From NCBI GenBank assembly GCA_940746715.1, contig CALNWN010000012.1, positions 1 through 64,000 of the forward strand: a stretch of 64,000 nt of DNA, written 5' to 3'. Below the pieces are notes generated by a model. It was given only the letters and a program-made list of their open reading frames with translations. It had not been told where the DNA came from and ran no database searches. Made by a program: the position numbers and the translations under genes. Positions within the stretch are counted from its first letter, which is position 1. Every line of letters begins with the position of its first letter. The DNA comes from an uncultured Paraburkholderia sp. (lineage in GTDB: Bacteria > Pseudomonadota > Gammaproteobacteria > Burkholderiales > Burkholderiaceae). Shown in pieces: positions 1 to 8,527 of this stretch.

Positions 1-149
1 TACCTTGAACGAGAACACCGGCTGGTTGTCCTCGCGCTTCAGATACACCGGGTTGCGCAGACGCGTCGACAGATGCGGCGCGCGTTCGAGCTCGGTCTCG
101 CGGGCCACGTCGTAGACGCGCGCGGTGTCAGGTAGTCGTGGGAGGCCAT
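1..149 (-). pseudogene. ilvA: ilvA 5' end (threonine ammonia-lyase), N-terminal lesion
   Basis: The minus strand encodes the N terminus of biosynthetic threonine deaminase, the pyridoxal-phosphate enzyme that makes 2-oxobutanoate for isoleucine. From the ATG it reads MASHDYL, then continues one frame away as ARVYDVARETELE, and then as LRNPVYLKREDNQPVFSFK, which is the conserved PLP-lysine segment. Family members read MASHDYLKK(I/V)LTARVYDV, so about 10-11 bases appear to be missing between two short CCTGA-like repeats and the frame is lost. The gene continues beyond the window edge. The family identity is firm. Whether the lesion is biological or a sequence error cannot be settled here. Confidence 0.75.
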
Positions 150-294
150 GCGAGTGGCGCGATGCGCTGTGGAAGGCGGAAAAGCATCCATGATAGCGCC
201 AACGGTGCGTGCACTGGCCCGCACCGGCCCGGCAGTCGTCCGACTGGCGTCGGGCCCCGCGATGAGGCCCACGCCGGTACAGTCTGCAAGCGTA

Positions 295-606
295 CTAGAA
301 GATATGCGGCAGCGCGAACAGGTCGCCGTGAAAATCGACTGGGGCTTCGCTCGTGAAAAGCCCGTCGAGATAATCGAAACTCAGTTGCGAAGAGACGGCG
401 CGCAGCGCGGCATCCACCGAATGCGACGGTTGCAGTTCGGGCGGGTCGACGTCGAGCCGCACGGCGTAGCGGTCGGCTTTCGTTTCCAGCCCGCCGATGT
501 CGATCAGCTTGCCGTCGACGTTCTGCGCAAGGACGCGCTCGCCGTTCGCGAACAGCCTGAAAGTGGCCCGTAGCGCCGCGGATGCGGCGGGTTGCTTGCT
601 TGCCAT
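295..606 (-). CDS. Uncharacterised 103-residue protein
   Basis: I do not recognise this small protein. It begins MASKQPAASAALRATFRLF and ends DLFALPHIF. It has no membrane segment, signal peptide or known motif. The middle is rich in D, E and V and reads like a compact beta-rich fold with a C-terminal helix. The start is supported by a strong AAGGAGA Shine-Dalgarno sequence seven or so bases upstream of the ATG. It lies in a run of short minus-strand genes between ilvA and a broken membrane-protein gene. Function unknown. Confidence 0.6.
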   Translation of the reverse strand: MASKQPAASAALRATFRLFANGERVLAQNVDGKLIDIGGLETKADRYAVRLDVDPPELQPSHSVDAALRAVSSQLSFDYLDGLFTSEAPVDFHGDLFALPHIF

Positions 607-725
607 CGGGATTCTCCTTGTGGTCTCGCCGACTGCTTCTGCTGGTCGGACAGGCGGCGGTCGCCGGCCGTCGGATCGTTCGGCGTTTGACGCGGCGGCG
701 TCGGGCGGGCGGATTCGCTTGTCAT
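504..725 (-). CDS. Possible small hydrophilic protein overlapping the next gene
   Basis: A 73-codon reading frame starts MTSESARPTPPRQTPNDPT and has a good AGGAG ribosome site five bases before its ATG. The first 35-40 residues are polar and proline-rich, like the small disordered proteins common in Burkholderia. The distal half runs out of frame through the first third of the next gene, which has its own strong ribosome site, so the C-terminal part is probably not natural. It may be a short gene whose original stop was lost by an indel. Low certainty. Confidence 0.3.
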   Translation of the reverse strand: MTSESARPTPPRQTPNDPTAGDRRLSDQQKQSARPQGESRWQASNPPHPRRYGPLSGCSRTASASLRRTSTAS

Positions 726-791
726 GGGAACTCCTGGTCGTGTCGGTTGCTGGCGCTTGCAGTAAGCGCTGTGTTCCGGCGCAAGCCCGGC

Positions 792-995
792 TCATTCCGG
801 CGCACGCGTGCGATCCGCGTCGCTTTGCGAGCCGGGCGGTGTGCCGGGCTTGGTGTCGGGGCCGGCCGTCGGTGCTGCATCTTCGAGACGGTGGTTGTCG
901 GGCCGCTCGTCGGAGCCGTCGCTCGGAATGTTTTCCGTGTGGCCGGGCACCGGTTGCTGTTCGATATGCGCGGTTTTCGGTTCGGGGTCTGGCAT
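792..995 (-). CDS. Small disordered hypothetical protein (67 residues)
   Basis: This is a short acidic and proline-rich protein beginning MPDPEPKTAHIEQQPVPGH, with no hydrophobic segment. The composition predicts it to be intrinsically disordered. A GGAGG ribosome site lies seven bases before the ATG, which is the main reason for calling it. It sits between two other minus-strand genes and may be co-transcribed with them. I do not recognise a family, and no function can be proposed. Confidence 0.45.
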   Translation of the reverse strand: MPDPEPKTAHIEQQPVPGHTENIPSDGSDERPDNHRLEDAAPTAGPDTKPGTPPGSQSDADRTRAPE

Positions 996-1031
996 GCTGA
1001 GCCTCCGTGATTGCTGGTTCGTCGTAGTGAG

Positions 1032-1615
1032 TCAGCATCCGGCGTGCCGCGCTGCCGCGGGGCTCGAAAGGGCGGGCTCGGTCCCGCTCATGCGCGGCAG
1101 GCAGAGAGCCGCCGTCTCCGGCAAAAGTCTTTCGACGACAAACGGTGCCACCAACCCGGCGCCGAATGCCACATACACGACGGTGATCTGCGGCACGCGC
1201 AAGTGAAACTCGAAGCCCGGCGTAAAGCGCTTCGGCACGATCACGTAGTCGCTGAAGGCGGCGACCACCGTCAACGCACTCGCGAGCGCAACGCGTCGCC
1301 CGTGCTCGGGGCGCGAGGCGCGAGGCGCGGCCGGCCTCGACCGTCTCCTGCACGGCCGCCAAGGTGTACGCATTGACGGCGGCCCAGCCAATCGACATCA
1401 GATGATGGATCGCCAGCTCCGTCACGAGGTGGCGCGCGCGGGCGGGCCGTCTGGTTCACTTCTTGCGGCCACACCCAGTGGCTCACGGCGCTGACCGGCG
1501 CGGTCGCGCGCTTGCCGATGAACCGCGCGCAGGCGCCGAGCGCGAGCGTCGAGAGCGCGCCGGCAACGAGCCCCGGCAGCACGATGTCTTCTAATGGTCG
1601 GACGTCCAGAGCCAT
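1032..1615 (-). pseudogene. Broken inner-membrane protein gene, two frameshifts
   Basis: Three frames must be joined to read one membrane protein of about 190 residues. The first piece (MALDVRPLEDIVLPGLVAGA...) ends at EVNQT near position 1445. The second (HLVTELAIHHLMSIGWAAVNAY...) follows after an indel in a GC-rich run. The third (ALASALTVVAAFSDYVIVPK...) follows after a second indel near 1320, inside a tandem CGCGAGG repeat. Each piece carries hydrophobic helices. A good AAGGAAA ribosome site precedes the ATG. I do not recognise the family beyond an integral membrane protein. Two separate lesions in one 580-bp gene argue for real decay. Confidence 0.6.
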
Positions 1616-2522
1616 GGTGATTTTCCTTGCAGGTGCTACCGGCATGATCGGCGCGCGAGTCGCGCAGGCGCTTGTCGCGGCCGGCCATTCTGTCGTGTGC
1701 GGCGTGCGGGATCCCGTGGGCGCCGCACAGCGCTTGCGCGGTTGCAGGCTCGTTCAAGTGGACTTCGCCGCTGCCCGCGATGTAGCAAGCTGGATGCCGC
1801 TCCTCGCGGGCGTCGACGTGGTGATTAATGCCGTGGGCATTTTCAGCGACGCGACCGGCAACGACTTCCGGCGCTTGCATACCGAGGCGCCCGTCGCGCT
1901 CTTCAAAGCCGCCGTCACAGCAGGCGTGCGGCGCATCGTGCAGATTTCCGCGCTCGCCGCCGATGCCAATGCGCAAACCGCCTATCACCGCAGCAAGCTC
2001 GCCGCCGACGAGGCGCTGCTGGCGCTGCCGGTTTCGTCGCTGATCGTGCAGCCGTCGCTCGTATTTGCGCCCGAGGGCCGCAGCACGCGCTTTTTCGCCG
2101 CGTGGGCCACGTTGCCGGTGGTGCCGCTGCCGGGTTCCGGCGCTCAGCGCATCCAGCCGGTTCATATCGACGATGTCGTCGAATTGATCGTGGCGGGGGC
2201 GCTGGCCGCGCCGGGCCGGGATATGCCGGGCGCGACGCCGGGGCCGCCGCGCCGCGTCCCCGCGGTGGGCAGGGAGCCGATGACATTGAAGGACTATCTG
2301 GCCGTCTTGCGGCGCGTAGCGGGCGGCCCGCGCGGCTGGTTCATGCCGGTGCCGATGGCGCTGGTTCGGCTCGCCACGCGGCTGGGCGCGCTGTTGCCCG
2401 GCTCGCTGATGAGCGCCGACGCGCTCGCGATGCTCGAGCGCGGCAACGTCGCGCCGACCGAGCGCTTCGAGCGGCTGCTCGGCAGGCCGCCGCGCGCGTT
2501 GTCCGAGATGCCCAGAGCGTGA
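1614..2522 (+). CDS. NAD(P)-binding SDR-type oxidoreductase
   Basis: This is a 302-residue Rossmann-fold protein of the atypical SDR/NAD(P)H-binding group. The dinucleotide motif GATGMIG lies at residues 6-12. The middle carries a VINAVGIFSD stretch and a YHRSKLAADE segment resembling the YxxxK active site. The substrate is unknown. The gene starts head-to-head with the broken membrane gene, and the two ATGs share a CATG tetramer. No ribosome site is visible before this start, so the 5' end may have been altered. In relatives this domain is often fused to a DoxX-like membrane domain (PF13781). Here that domain is encoded just downstream in another frame, so this could be the first half of a split gene. 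Confidence 0.7.
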   Translation: MVIFLAGATGMIGARVAQALVAAGHSVVCGVRDPVGAAQRLRGCRLVQVDFAAARDVASWMPLLAGVDVVINAVGIFSDATGNDFRRLHTEAPVALFKAAVTAGVRRIVQISALAADANAQTAYHRSKLAADEALLALPVSSLIVQPSLVFAPEGRSTRFFAAWATLPVVPLPGSGAQRIQPVHIDDVVELIVAGALAAPGRDMPGATPGPPRRVPAVGREPMTLKDYLAVLRRVAGGPRGWFMPVPMALVRLATRLGALLPGSLMSADALAMLERGNVAPTERFERLLGRPPRALSEMPRA

Positions 2523-2547
2523 AAGCTTCGGCACGCCGGCGCGCCTC

Positions 2548-2973
2548 ATGTGGCTGCTGCCTTTGCTGCGGGCATCGATCGCGGCGGTGTGGATCTGGAC
2601 CGCGATCGTGTCCGCGGGCCTCTATCCGCGTGCGTCGAGCCTTGAATTGCTCGCGCGGGTCGGCGCGCCGGCGGCGCTCGGGCCGTTGCTGCTCTATGGC
2701 GCGGCGTTGCTCGACTTGGTGTTCGGCGTGTTCTCGCTGGCGTGGCCGCGCCGACTCGGGTCGCGCGCGCGGCTTTGGACCTTGCAGATTGCGCTGATCG
2801 TGCTGTACACGGCGCTGATCAGCTGGCGCCTGCCCGAGTTCTGGCTGCATCCGTACGGGCCGCTCTCGAAGAACCTGCCCATGATCGCGCTGCTGATCCT
2901 GCTGATCCAGTTCGACGGCGGCTCAGCCCCGCGGCCGCGGCGGGACGCGACCGGCCGTTCGCCACCTTCATGA
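2548..2973 (+). CDS. DoxX-like membrane protein, possibly severed from the upstream SDR gene
   Basis: A 141-residue protein with four hydrophobic helices, beginning MWLLPLLRASIAAVWIWTA and resembling the DoxX_3 domain. It lies 25 bases after the SDR stop and is shifted by one frame. No ribosome site precedes its ATG, and the open frame extends upstream past the ATG. This fits a gene that was once fused to the SDR domain and was separated by a one-base indel near 2510-2545. If it is an independent gene, translation would probably depend on reinitiation. Function unknown. Confidence 0.55.
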   Translation: MWLLPLLRASIAAVWIWTAIVSAGLYPRASSLELLARVGAPAALGPLLLYGAALLDLVFGVFSLAWPRRLGSRARLWTLQIALIVLYTALISWRLPEFWLHPYGPLSKNLPMIALLILLIQFDGGSAPRPRRDATGRSPPS

Positions 2974-2989
2974 CCTTCGTGAGTTAGCC

Positions 2990-3454
2990 ATGACTTACCT
3001 CGTCATCAAATGGCTGCACGTGCTTTCGTCGACGATTCTCTTCGGCACCGGCATCGGCTCCGCCTTCTACATGCTGCTGACGAGCTTCGGCCGCGATCCG
3101 CCGACGGTCGCGCGCGTCACGAAGCTCGTCGTGCTCGCCGACTGGCTGTTTACGATGCCCACGGCGATTATCCAGCCCGCCACCGGCTTCTACCTCGTGC
3201 ATCTGGCGAACATGCCGCTCGCAAGCCGCTGGCTCGCCTGGTCGATCGCGCTGTATGGACTGGCTATTGCCTGCTGGCTGCCGGTGGTGTTTCTGCAGAT
3301 GCGCCTCGCGGCATCGGCACGCGTCAGCGCCGAGACCGGCGGTCCGCTCACCGCCGCCTACTGGCGAATGCTGTGGATCTGGGTCGCGCTCGGCGCGCTC
3401 GCGTTCTTCGCTTTTCTCGGTATTTTCTGGCTGATGGTGACAAAGCTCGCCTGA
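2990..3454 (+). CDS. DUF2269 family inner-membrane protein
   Basis: This 154-residue protein has four predicted membrane helices and starts MTYLVIKWLHVLSSTILFGTG. The KWLHVLS and LFGTGIGSAF segments, together with the paired helices LADWLFTMPTAIIQPATGF and LGALAFFAFLGIFWLM, fit DUF2269. No enzymatic role is established for the family. It follows the SDR/DoxX-like pair on the same strand with a 16-bp gap, so the three probably form an operon. The frame is intact. Confidence 0.75.
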   Translation: MTYLVIKWLHVLSSTILFGTGIGSAFYMLLTSFGRDPPTVARVTKLVVLADWLFTMPTAIIQPATGFYLVHLANMPLASRWLAWSIALYGLAIACWLPVVFLQMRLAASARVSAETGGPLTAAYWRMLWIWVALGALAFFAFLGIFWLMVTKLA

Positions 3455-3891
3455 TCCGGCGTTCCACGTGACCACATGACGCCGCGCGTGCCGCAGCATC
3501 AGGCCGCCCGAGCGCCGCACCAGGGCCGCCCGGCGGGCGTCGCGGCGCGGCCGGCGTTGCGTCCGCTGCGCCGCCGCTCAGATTCCGGCCGTCAACGCCT
3601 CGCTGGCCGATGCGGTAGAATTCCATATTGGAATAAGGATCGGAAGATGCACTGGCAGCCTCGAATCGCCCACTTGATGCCCGTCCCGCGTGAGTCGTGC
3701 CCCGCGGCGGAGCGTCACGTCCGCCACGCACGATCGTGTAGCAGTATCTGAGCGCCGCGAAGCGACCGACGTGGGTAGGCCGTCGGTGGCGCTTCGCTCC
3801 CAAGAAGATTTCCAAGCATTGCGCCCCACGCGCACCGTCAGCCGGCGCCTTGCCATGAGCGCGCGGGGCTGATCTACCGAGTCGTCCACAC
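3455..3891 (+). other. Intergenic stretch, 437 bp
   Basis: No convincing gene is seen between the DUF2269 gene and the large FAD oxidoreductase. Short open frames on both strands have no family resemblance and poor ribosome sites. The stretch contains a clear dyad at 3620-3634 and probably the promoter of the downstream oxidoreductase. It could also hold the remnant of a deleted gene, since the spacing is large for this gene-dense region. Confidence 0.5.
3620..3634. promoter_or_regulatory. Dyad ATTCCA-TAT-TGGAAT, candidate operator
   Basis: Perfect 6-bp arms separated by three bases form ATTCCATATTGGAAT, which is AT-rich in an otherwise GC-rich stretch. The arm sequence resembles operators reported for IclR-family and similar dimeric regulators, but no such regulator gene is adjacent. 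It lies about 260 bp before the FAD oxidoreductase start. Either it controls that gene or it is left from a gene now lost. The dyad is seen; the function is inference. Confidence 0.4.
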
Positions 3892-6800
3892 ATGAACGCA
3901 CCTCAAGTTTTCGATCCGCACGGAGCGGCCACCGCGGTCGCCGCCGATCCCGAAGCGCGCCTGCGCGAGATTCCCTATAACTACACGTCGTTTTCCGACC
4001 GTGAAATCGTCATCCGCCTGCTAGGCGACGACGCGTGGGCGGTTCTGGCCGAACTGCGCGCGGAGCGCCGCACCGGCCGCTCGGCGCGCATGCTCTACGA
4101 AGTGCTCGGCGACATCTGGGTGGTGCGCCGCAATCCTTACCTGCAGGACGATCTGCTCGACAACCCCAAGCGCCGCGCGATGCTGATCGAGGCGCTGCAT
4201 CACCGTCTGTCGGAAATCGAGAAGCGCCGCCGCGCCGACCTGACCGAACACGGCGACGAAGCGGGCGTCGAGCGTGCCGCGTGCGTCAAAACGCTGGTGC
4301 AGGCCGCGCGCCGCGCCGTCGACGAATTCGAAAGCGAGTTCCAGAAGACATACGATCTGCGCCGCCGCGCGACCAAAGTGCTCGGCCGCGTCACGCAAAA
4401 GGACAACATCAAGTTCGACGGTTTGTCGCGCGTTTCGCATGTGACCGACGCTACCGACTGGCGCGTGGAGTACCCGTTCGTCGTGCTGACGCCGGATACC
4501 GAGGCTGAGATCGCCGGCATGATCAAGGCGTGTTTCGAGCTCGGCCTGACCGTGATTCCGCGCGGAGGCGGCACTGGCTACACGGGCGGCGCCGTGCCGC
4601 TGACGCCGTTCTCCGCCGTCGTCAACACGGAAAAGCTGGAGCAGCTCGGCGCGGTGGAAATGACCGAACTGCCGGGCGTCGACCGCAAAGTGCCGACCAT
4701 TTTCTCCGGCGCGGGCGTCGTCACGCGGCGCGTGACCGAGGCGGCCGAGCAGGCCGGCTTCGTGTTCGCCGTCGATCCGACTTCGCTCGACGCCTCCTGC
4801 GTGGGCGGCAACGTCGCGATGAACGCGGGCGGCAAGAAGGCGGTGCTGTGGGGCACGGCGCTCGACAACCTCGCCTGGTGGCGCATGGTCGACCCCGAAG
4901 GCAACTGGCTGGAAGTCACGCGTCTTGGGCACAACCTCGGCAAGATTCACGACGTGGAGGTGACGCGTTTCGACCTGAAATGGTTCGACGGCAACTATGC
5001 GCCGGGCGAGAAGCTGCTGCGCACCGAGTCGCTCGACATCAAGGGCCGTGTGTTCCGCAAGGAAGGCCTCGGCAAGGACGTCACGGACAAATTCCTTGCC
5101 GGCCTGCCGGGCGTGCAGAAGGAAGGCTGCGACGGTCTGATCACGTCCGCGCGCTGGGTGTTGCACAAGATGCCGGCGCACACGCGCACTGTGTGTCTGG
5201 AATTCTTCGGCCAGGCGCGCGAGGCGATTCCGAGCATCGTCGAAATCAAGGACTACCTGTTCGAAACGTCGAAGCAGGGCGGCGCGATTCTCGCGGGCCT
5301 CGAACACCTCGACGAGCGCTACTTGCGCGCGGTCGGCTATGCGACGAAGAGCAAGCGCAACGCGTTTCCGAAGATGGTGCTGATCGGCGACATTGTCGGC
5401 AACAATGCGGACGCGGTCGCACAGGCCACGTCCGAAGTGGTGCGCATGGCCAACGGCAAGAGCGGCGAGGGCTTCGTCGCGGTGAGCGCCGAGGCGCGCA
5501 AGCGCTTCTGGCTCGACCGCAGCCGCACGGCGGCAATCGCGAAGCACACCAACGCGTTCAAGATCAACGAAGACGTGGTGATTCCGCTCGACCGCATGGG
5601 CGAGTACACGGACGGCATCGAGCGCATCAACATCGAGCTGTCGATCAAGAACAAGCTGCAGCTCGTCGACGCGCTGGAGGCGTTTTTCAAGGGCGGCAAG
5701 CTGCCGCTCGGCAAGAGCGACGACGCCAACGAAATCCCGAGCGCCGAGCTGCTGGAAGACCGCGTGCAACAGGCGCTGGATCTGCTCAAGCGCGTGCGCA
5801 CGCGCTGGGAATTCCTGCGCGACAAGCTGGACCTGTCGTTGCGCGAGGCGCAGCACTATCTGGTCGGCCTCGGCTACGAGGCGCTCGCCGAAAAGTTCGC
5901 GGACCGCGTGGACGCGCAACCGGACGCGACCGTGTTCCATGTCACGCAGGACCGCACGATCCGCGTGTCGTGGAAGCAGGAAATTCGCGCGGAATTGCGC
6001 CAGATATTTAATGGCGGCGAGTTCAAGCCGATCCTCGACGAAGCGCAGGCGATCCACAAGCAGGTGCTGCGCGGCCGCGTGTTCGTTGCGCTGCACATGC
6101 ACGCGGGCGACGGCAACGTGCATACGAACCTGCCGGTCAATTCCGACAACTACGAGATGCTGCAGGACGCCCACACGGCAGTCGCGCGCATCATGAAGCT
6201 CGCACGTTCGTTCGACGGCGTGATCTCCGGCGAGCACGGCATCGGCATTACCAAGCTCGAATTCCTGACCGACGACGAAATCGGCGAATTCCGCAAATAC
6301 AAGCAGCGCGTGGATCCGCATGGCCGCTTCAACGCGGGCAAGCTACTCGAAGGCGCGGATTTGCGCAATGCCTACACGCCGAGCTTCGGCCTCATGGGCT
6401 ACGAATCGCTGATCATGCAGCAGAGCGACATCGGCGCGATTTCCGAGTCGATCAAAGATTGCCTGCGCTGCGGCAAGTGCAAGCCCGTGTGCGCGACGCA
6501 CGTGCCGCGCGCAAACCTGCTGTACAGCCCGCGCAACAAGATTCTCGCGACCTCGCTGCTGGTCGAGGCGTTCCTGTACGAAGAACAGACGCGCCGCGGC
6601 GTGTCCATCAAGCACTGGGATGAATTCGGCGACGTCGCCGATCACTGCACCGTCTGTCACAAATGCGTGACGCCGTGTCCGGTGAAGATCGACTTCGGCG
6701 ACGTGACCATGAATATGCGCAACCTGCTGCGCAAGACGGGCAAGAAGAAGTTCAATCCGGGCAACGCAGCCGGCATGTTCTTCCTCAACGCGACGAATCC

Positions 6801-7986
6801 GCAGACCATCAATCTCGCGCGCACCGCGATGATGGGCATCGGCTACAAGGCGCAGCGCCTCGGCAACGAGGTGCTCAAGAAGTTCGTGAAGAAGCAGACG
6901 GCGCATCCGCCCGCCACCGTCGGCAAGCCGCCGGTCACCGAGCAGGTGATCCACTTCATGAACAAGAAGATGCCGGGCAATCTGCCTAAGAAAACCGCGC
7001 GCGCGCTGCTCGATATCGAGGACAACAAGATTGTCCCGATCATCCGCAATCCGAAGACGACCACGGCCGACACGGAAGCGGTGTTCTACTTTCCCGGCTG
7101 CGGCTCCGAGCGGCTTTTCTCGCACGTCGGTCTCGCGACCCAGGCGATGCTGTGGGAAGCAGGCGTGCAAACTGTGCTGCCGCCGGGCTATCTGTGCTGC
7201 GGCTATCCGCAGCGCGGCTCCGGTCAGTACGACAAGGCCGAGCAGATCGTCACGGACAACCGCGTGCTGTTCCACCGCGTCGCGAATACGCTGAACTATC
7301 TCGACATCAAGACGGTGGTGGTGTCGTGCGGCACATGCTACGACCAGCTCGCCGGTTATGAATTCGACAAGATTTTCCCGGGCTGCCGGATCATCGACAT
7401 TCACGAGTTCCTGCTCGAAAAGGGCATGAAGCTCGACGGCGTGACGGGCACGCGCTACATGTACCACGACCCGTGCCACACGCCGATCAAGACCATGGAC
7501 CCGGTCAAGCTCGTCAATTCGCTGATGGGCTCGGAAAAGGACGGCTACAAGATCGAGAAGAACGATCGCTGCTGCGGCGAGTCCGGCACGCTCGCGGTGA
7601 CGCGTCCGGACGTGTCGACGCAAGTGCGCTTTCGCAAGGAAGAGGAAATCCGCAAGGGTGCGGCCAAATTGCGCGGCATACCGCTCGTCGCCGAAGCTGG
7701 CGCGAACGCGATCAACCCGGCCAATGCATCGGCGGGCACGGCCGGTGCGGCGAACGGCTCGGTGCTGAAGGCCGGCGACGGTCCGCAGCCGAAGGGCGCC
7801 ACCGACGTCAAGATTCTCACGAGCTGCCCGTCGTGCCTGCAAGGCCTGTCGCGCTACAACGAAGACGCGGGCATCGAGGCGGATTACATCGTCGTCGAGA
7901 TGGCGCGGCATGTGCTCGGCGAAGACTGGATGGTCGACTACGTGCAGCGTGCGAACAATGGCGGAATCGAGCGCGTGCTGGTTTAA
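3892..7986 (+). CDS. Giant FAD-linked oxidoreductase with Fe-S and CCG domains (DUF3683 type)
   Basis: This intact 1364-residue protein probably oxidises a 2-hydroxyacid such as D-lactate or glycolate and passes electrons to the quinone pool. An N-terminal region of about 180 residues (DUF3683) precedes a PCMH FAD-binding domain with PRGGGTGYTGG near residue 223. The FAD-oxidase C-terminal domain carries HMHAGDGNVH near 735 and SGEHGIG near 779. Two 4Fe-4S motifs follow, with cysteines at 857/860/863/867 and 919/922/925/929. Two cysteine-rich CCG domains come next (CCGYP, CCGES), and then TSCPSC near the end. The order resembles a fusion of GlcD and GlcF. No membrane segment is seen. A HIT gene follows 34 bp downstream. 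The substrate is not determined by sequence. Confidence 0.9.
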   Translation: MNAPQVFDPHGAATAVAADPEARLREIPYNYTSFSDREIVIRLLGDDAWAVLAELRAERRTGRSARMLYEVLGDIWVVRRNPYLQDDLLDNPKRRAMLIEALHHRLSEIEKRRRADLTEHGDEAGVERAACVKTLVQAARRAVDEFESEFQKTYDLRRRATKVLGRVTQKDNIKFDGLSRVSHVTDATDWRVEYPFVVLTPDTEAEIAGMIKACFELGLTVIPRGGGTGYTGGAVPLTPFSAVVNTEKLEQLGAVEMTELPGVDRKVPTIFSGAGVVTRRVTEAAEQAGFVFAVDPTSLDASCVGGNVAMNAGGKKAVLWGTALDNLAWWRMVDPEGNWLEVTRLGHNLGKIHDVEVTRFDLKWFDGNYAPGEKLLRTESLDIKGRVFRKEGLGKDVTDKFLAGLPGVQKEGCDGLITSARWVLHKMPAHTRTVCLEFFGQAREAIPSIVEIKDYLFETSKQGGAILAGLEHLDERYLRAVGYATKSKRNAFPKMVLIGDIVGNNADAVAQATSEVVRMANGKSGEGFVAVSAEARKRFWLDRSRTAAIAKHTNAFKINEDVVIPLDRMGEYTDGIERINIELSIKNKLQLVDALEAFFKGGKLPLGKSDDANEIPSAELLEDRVQQALDLLKRVRTRWEFLRDKLDLSLREAQHYLVGLGYEALAEKFADRVDAQPDATVFHVTQDRTIRVSWKQEIRAELRQIFNGGEFKPILDEAQAIHKQVLRGRVFVALHMHAGDGNVHTNLPVNSDNYEMLQDAHTAVARIMKLARSFDGVISGEHGIGITKLEFLTDDEIGEFRKYKQRVDPHGRFNAGKLLEGADLRNAYTPSFGLMGYESLIMQQSDIGAISESIKDCLRCGKCKPVCATHVPRANLLYSPRNKILATSLLVEAFLYEEQTRRGVSIKHWDEFGDVADHCTVCHKCVTPCPVKIDFGDVTMNMRNLLRKTGKKKFNPGNAAGMFFLNATNPQTINLARTAMMGIGYKAQRLGNEVLKKFVKKQTAHPPATVGKPPVTEQVIHFMNKKMPGNLPKKTARALLDIEDNKIVPIIRNPKTTTADTEAVFYFPGCGSERLFSHVGLATQAMLWEAGVQTVLPPGYLCCGYPQRGSGQYDKAEQIVTDNRVLFHRVANTLNYLDIKTVVVSCGTCYDQLAGYEFDKIFPGCRIIDIHEFLLEKGMKLDGVTGTRYMYHDPCHTPIKTMDPVKLVNSLMGSEKDGYKIEKNDRCCGESGTLAVTRPDVSTQVRFRKEEEIRKGAAKLRGIPLVAEAGANAINPANASAGTAGAANGSVLKAGDGPQPKGATDVKILTSCPSCLQGLSRYNEDAGIEADYIVVEMARHVLGEDWMVDYVQRANNGGIERVLV

Positions 7987-8020
7987 TGGCACGACTGACG
8001 ATTTTTGCCTGAGGACGACG

Positions 8021-8449
8021 ATGGATTGCGTTTTTTGCCGTGAAGATGGCGGCGATGTGCTGTGGCAGGACCACACCCTGCGTGTCGTCCTCGCCGACGA
8101 ACACGATTACCCGGGCTTTTGCCGTGTGATCTGGAACGAGCACGTGGCGGAGTTTTCGGATCTCGACGCGGCGGGCCGCGATCGCGTGATGAAGGTCGTG
8201 TATGCGGTCGAGCGCGCCATGCGGCGCATTCTCCAGCCGGCCAAGGTGAATCTCGCGAGCCTCGGCAATCAGGTGCCGCACGTGCACTGGCACGTCATCC
8301 CACGTTTTTCGAACGACGCTCATTTTCCGCTGCCGATCTGGGCGCCGCGGCAGCGTACGGTGTCCGAAGCCATGCTGTCGTCGCGCCGCGCGCAAGCCAC
8401 GCTGCTGCGCGAAGCGGTGCGGCAGGAAATCGAACAGGCGCTCGCCTGA
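8021..8449 (+). CDS. HIT family hydrolase
   Basis: A 142-residue histidine-triad protein. The catalytic triad HVHWHVIPRF lies near residues 87-96 and corresponds to the HxHxHxx signature of nucleotide hydrolases and transferases. An N-terminal CVFC pair resembles the zinc site of some HIT proteins. Such enzymes split nucleoside phosphoramidates or dinucleotide polyphosphates, but the substrate is not predictable here. It lies directly after the FAD oxidoreductase and before a DUF971 gene, likely in one transcript. Confidence 0.85.
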   Translation: MDCVFCREDGGDVLWQDHTLRVVLADEHDYPGFCRVIWNEHVAEFSDLDAAGRDRVMKVVYAVERAMRRILQPAKVNLASLGNQVPHVHWHVIPRFSNDAHFPLPIWAPRQRTVSEAMLSSRRAQATLLREAVRQEIEQALA

Positions 8450-8527
8450 GCGCCCATCACCGCCGCTTCGCGCCATGGCCTCACGGGGCGCATGCGGGCG
8501 CGGCGGCGTTTTCATATTGAGGCCATC

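Noticed and set aside
4021..6321. A 766-codon antisense frame over the FAD oxidoreductase
   Set aside because: Same GC-rich mirror effect. The composition is arginine/histidine/valine biased and no domain is visible.
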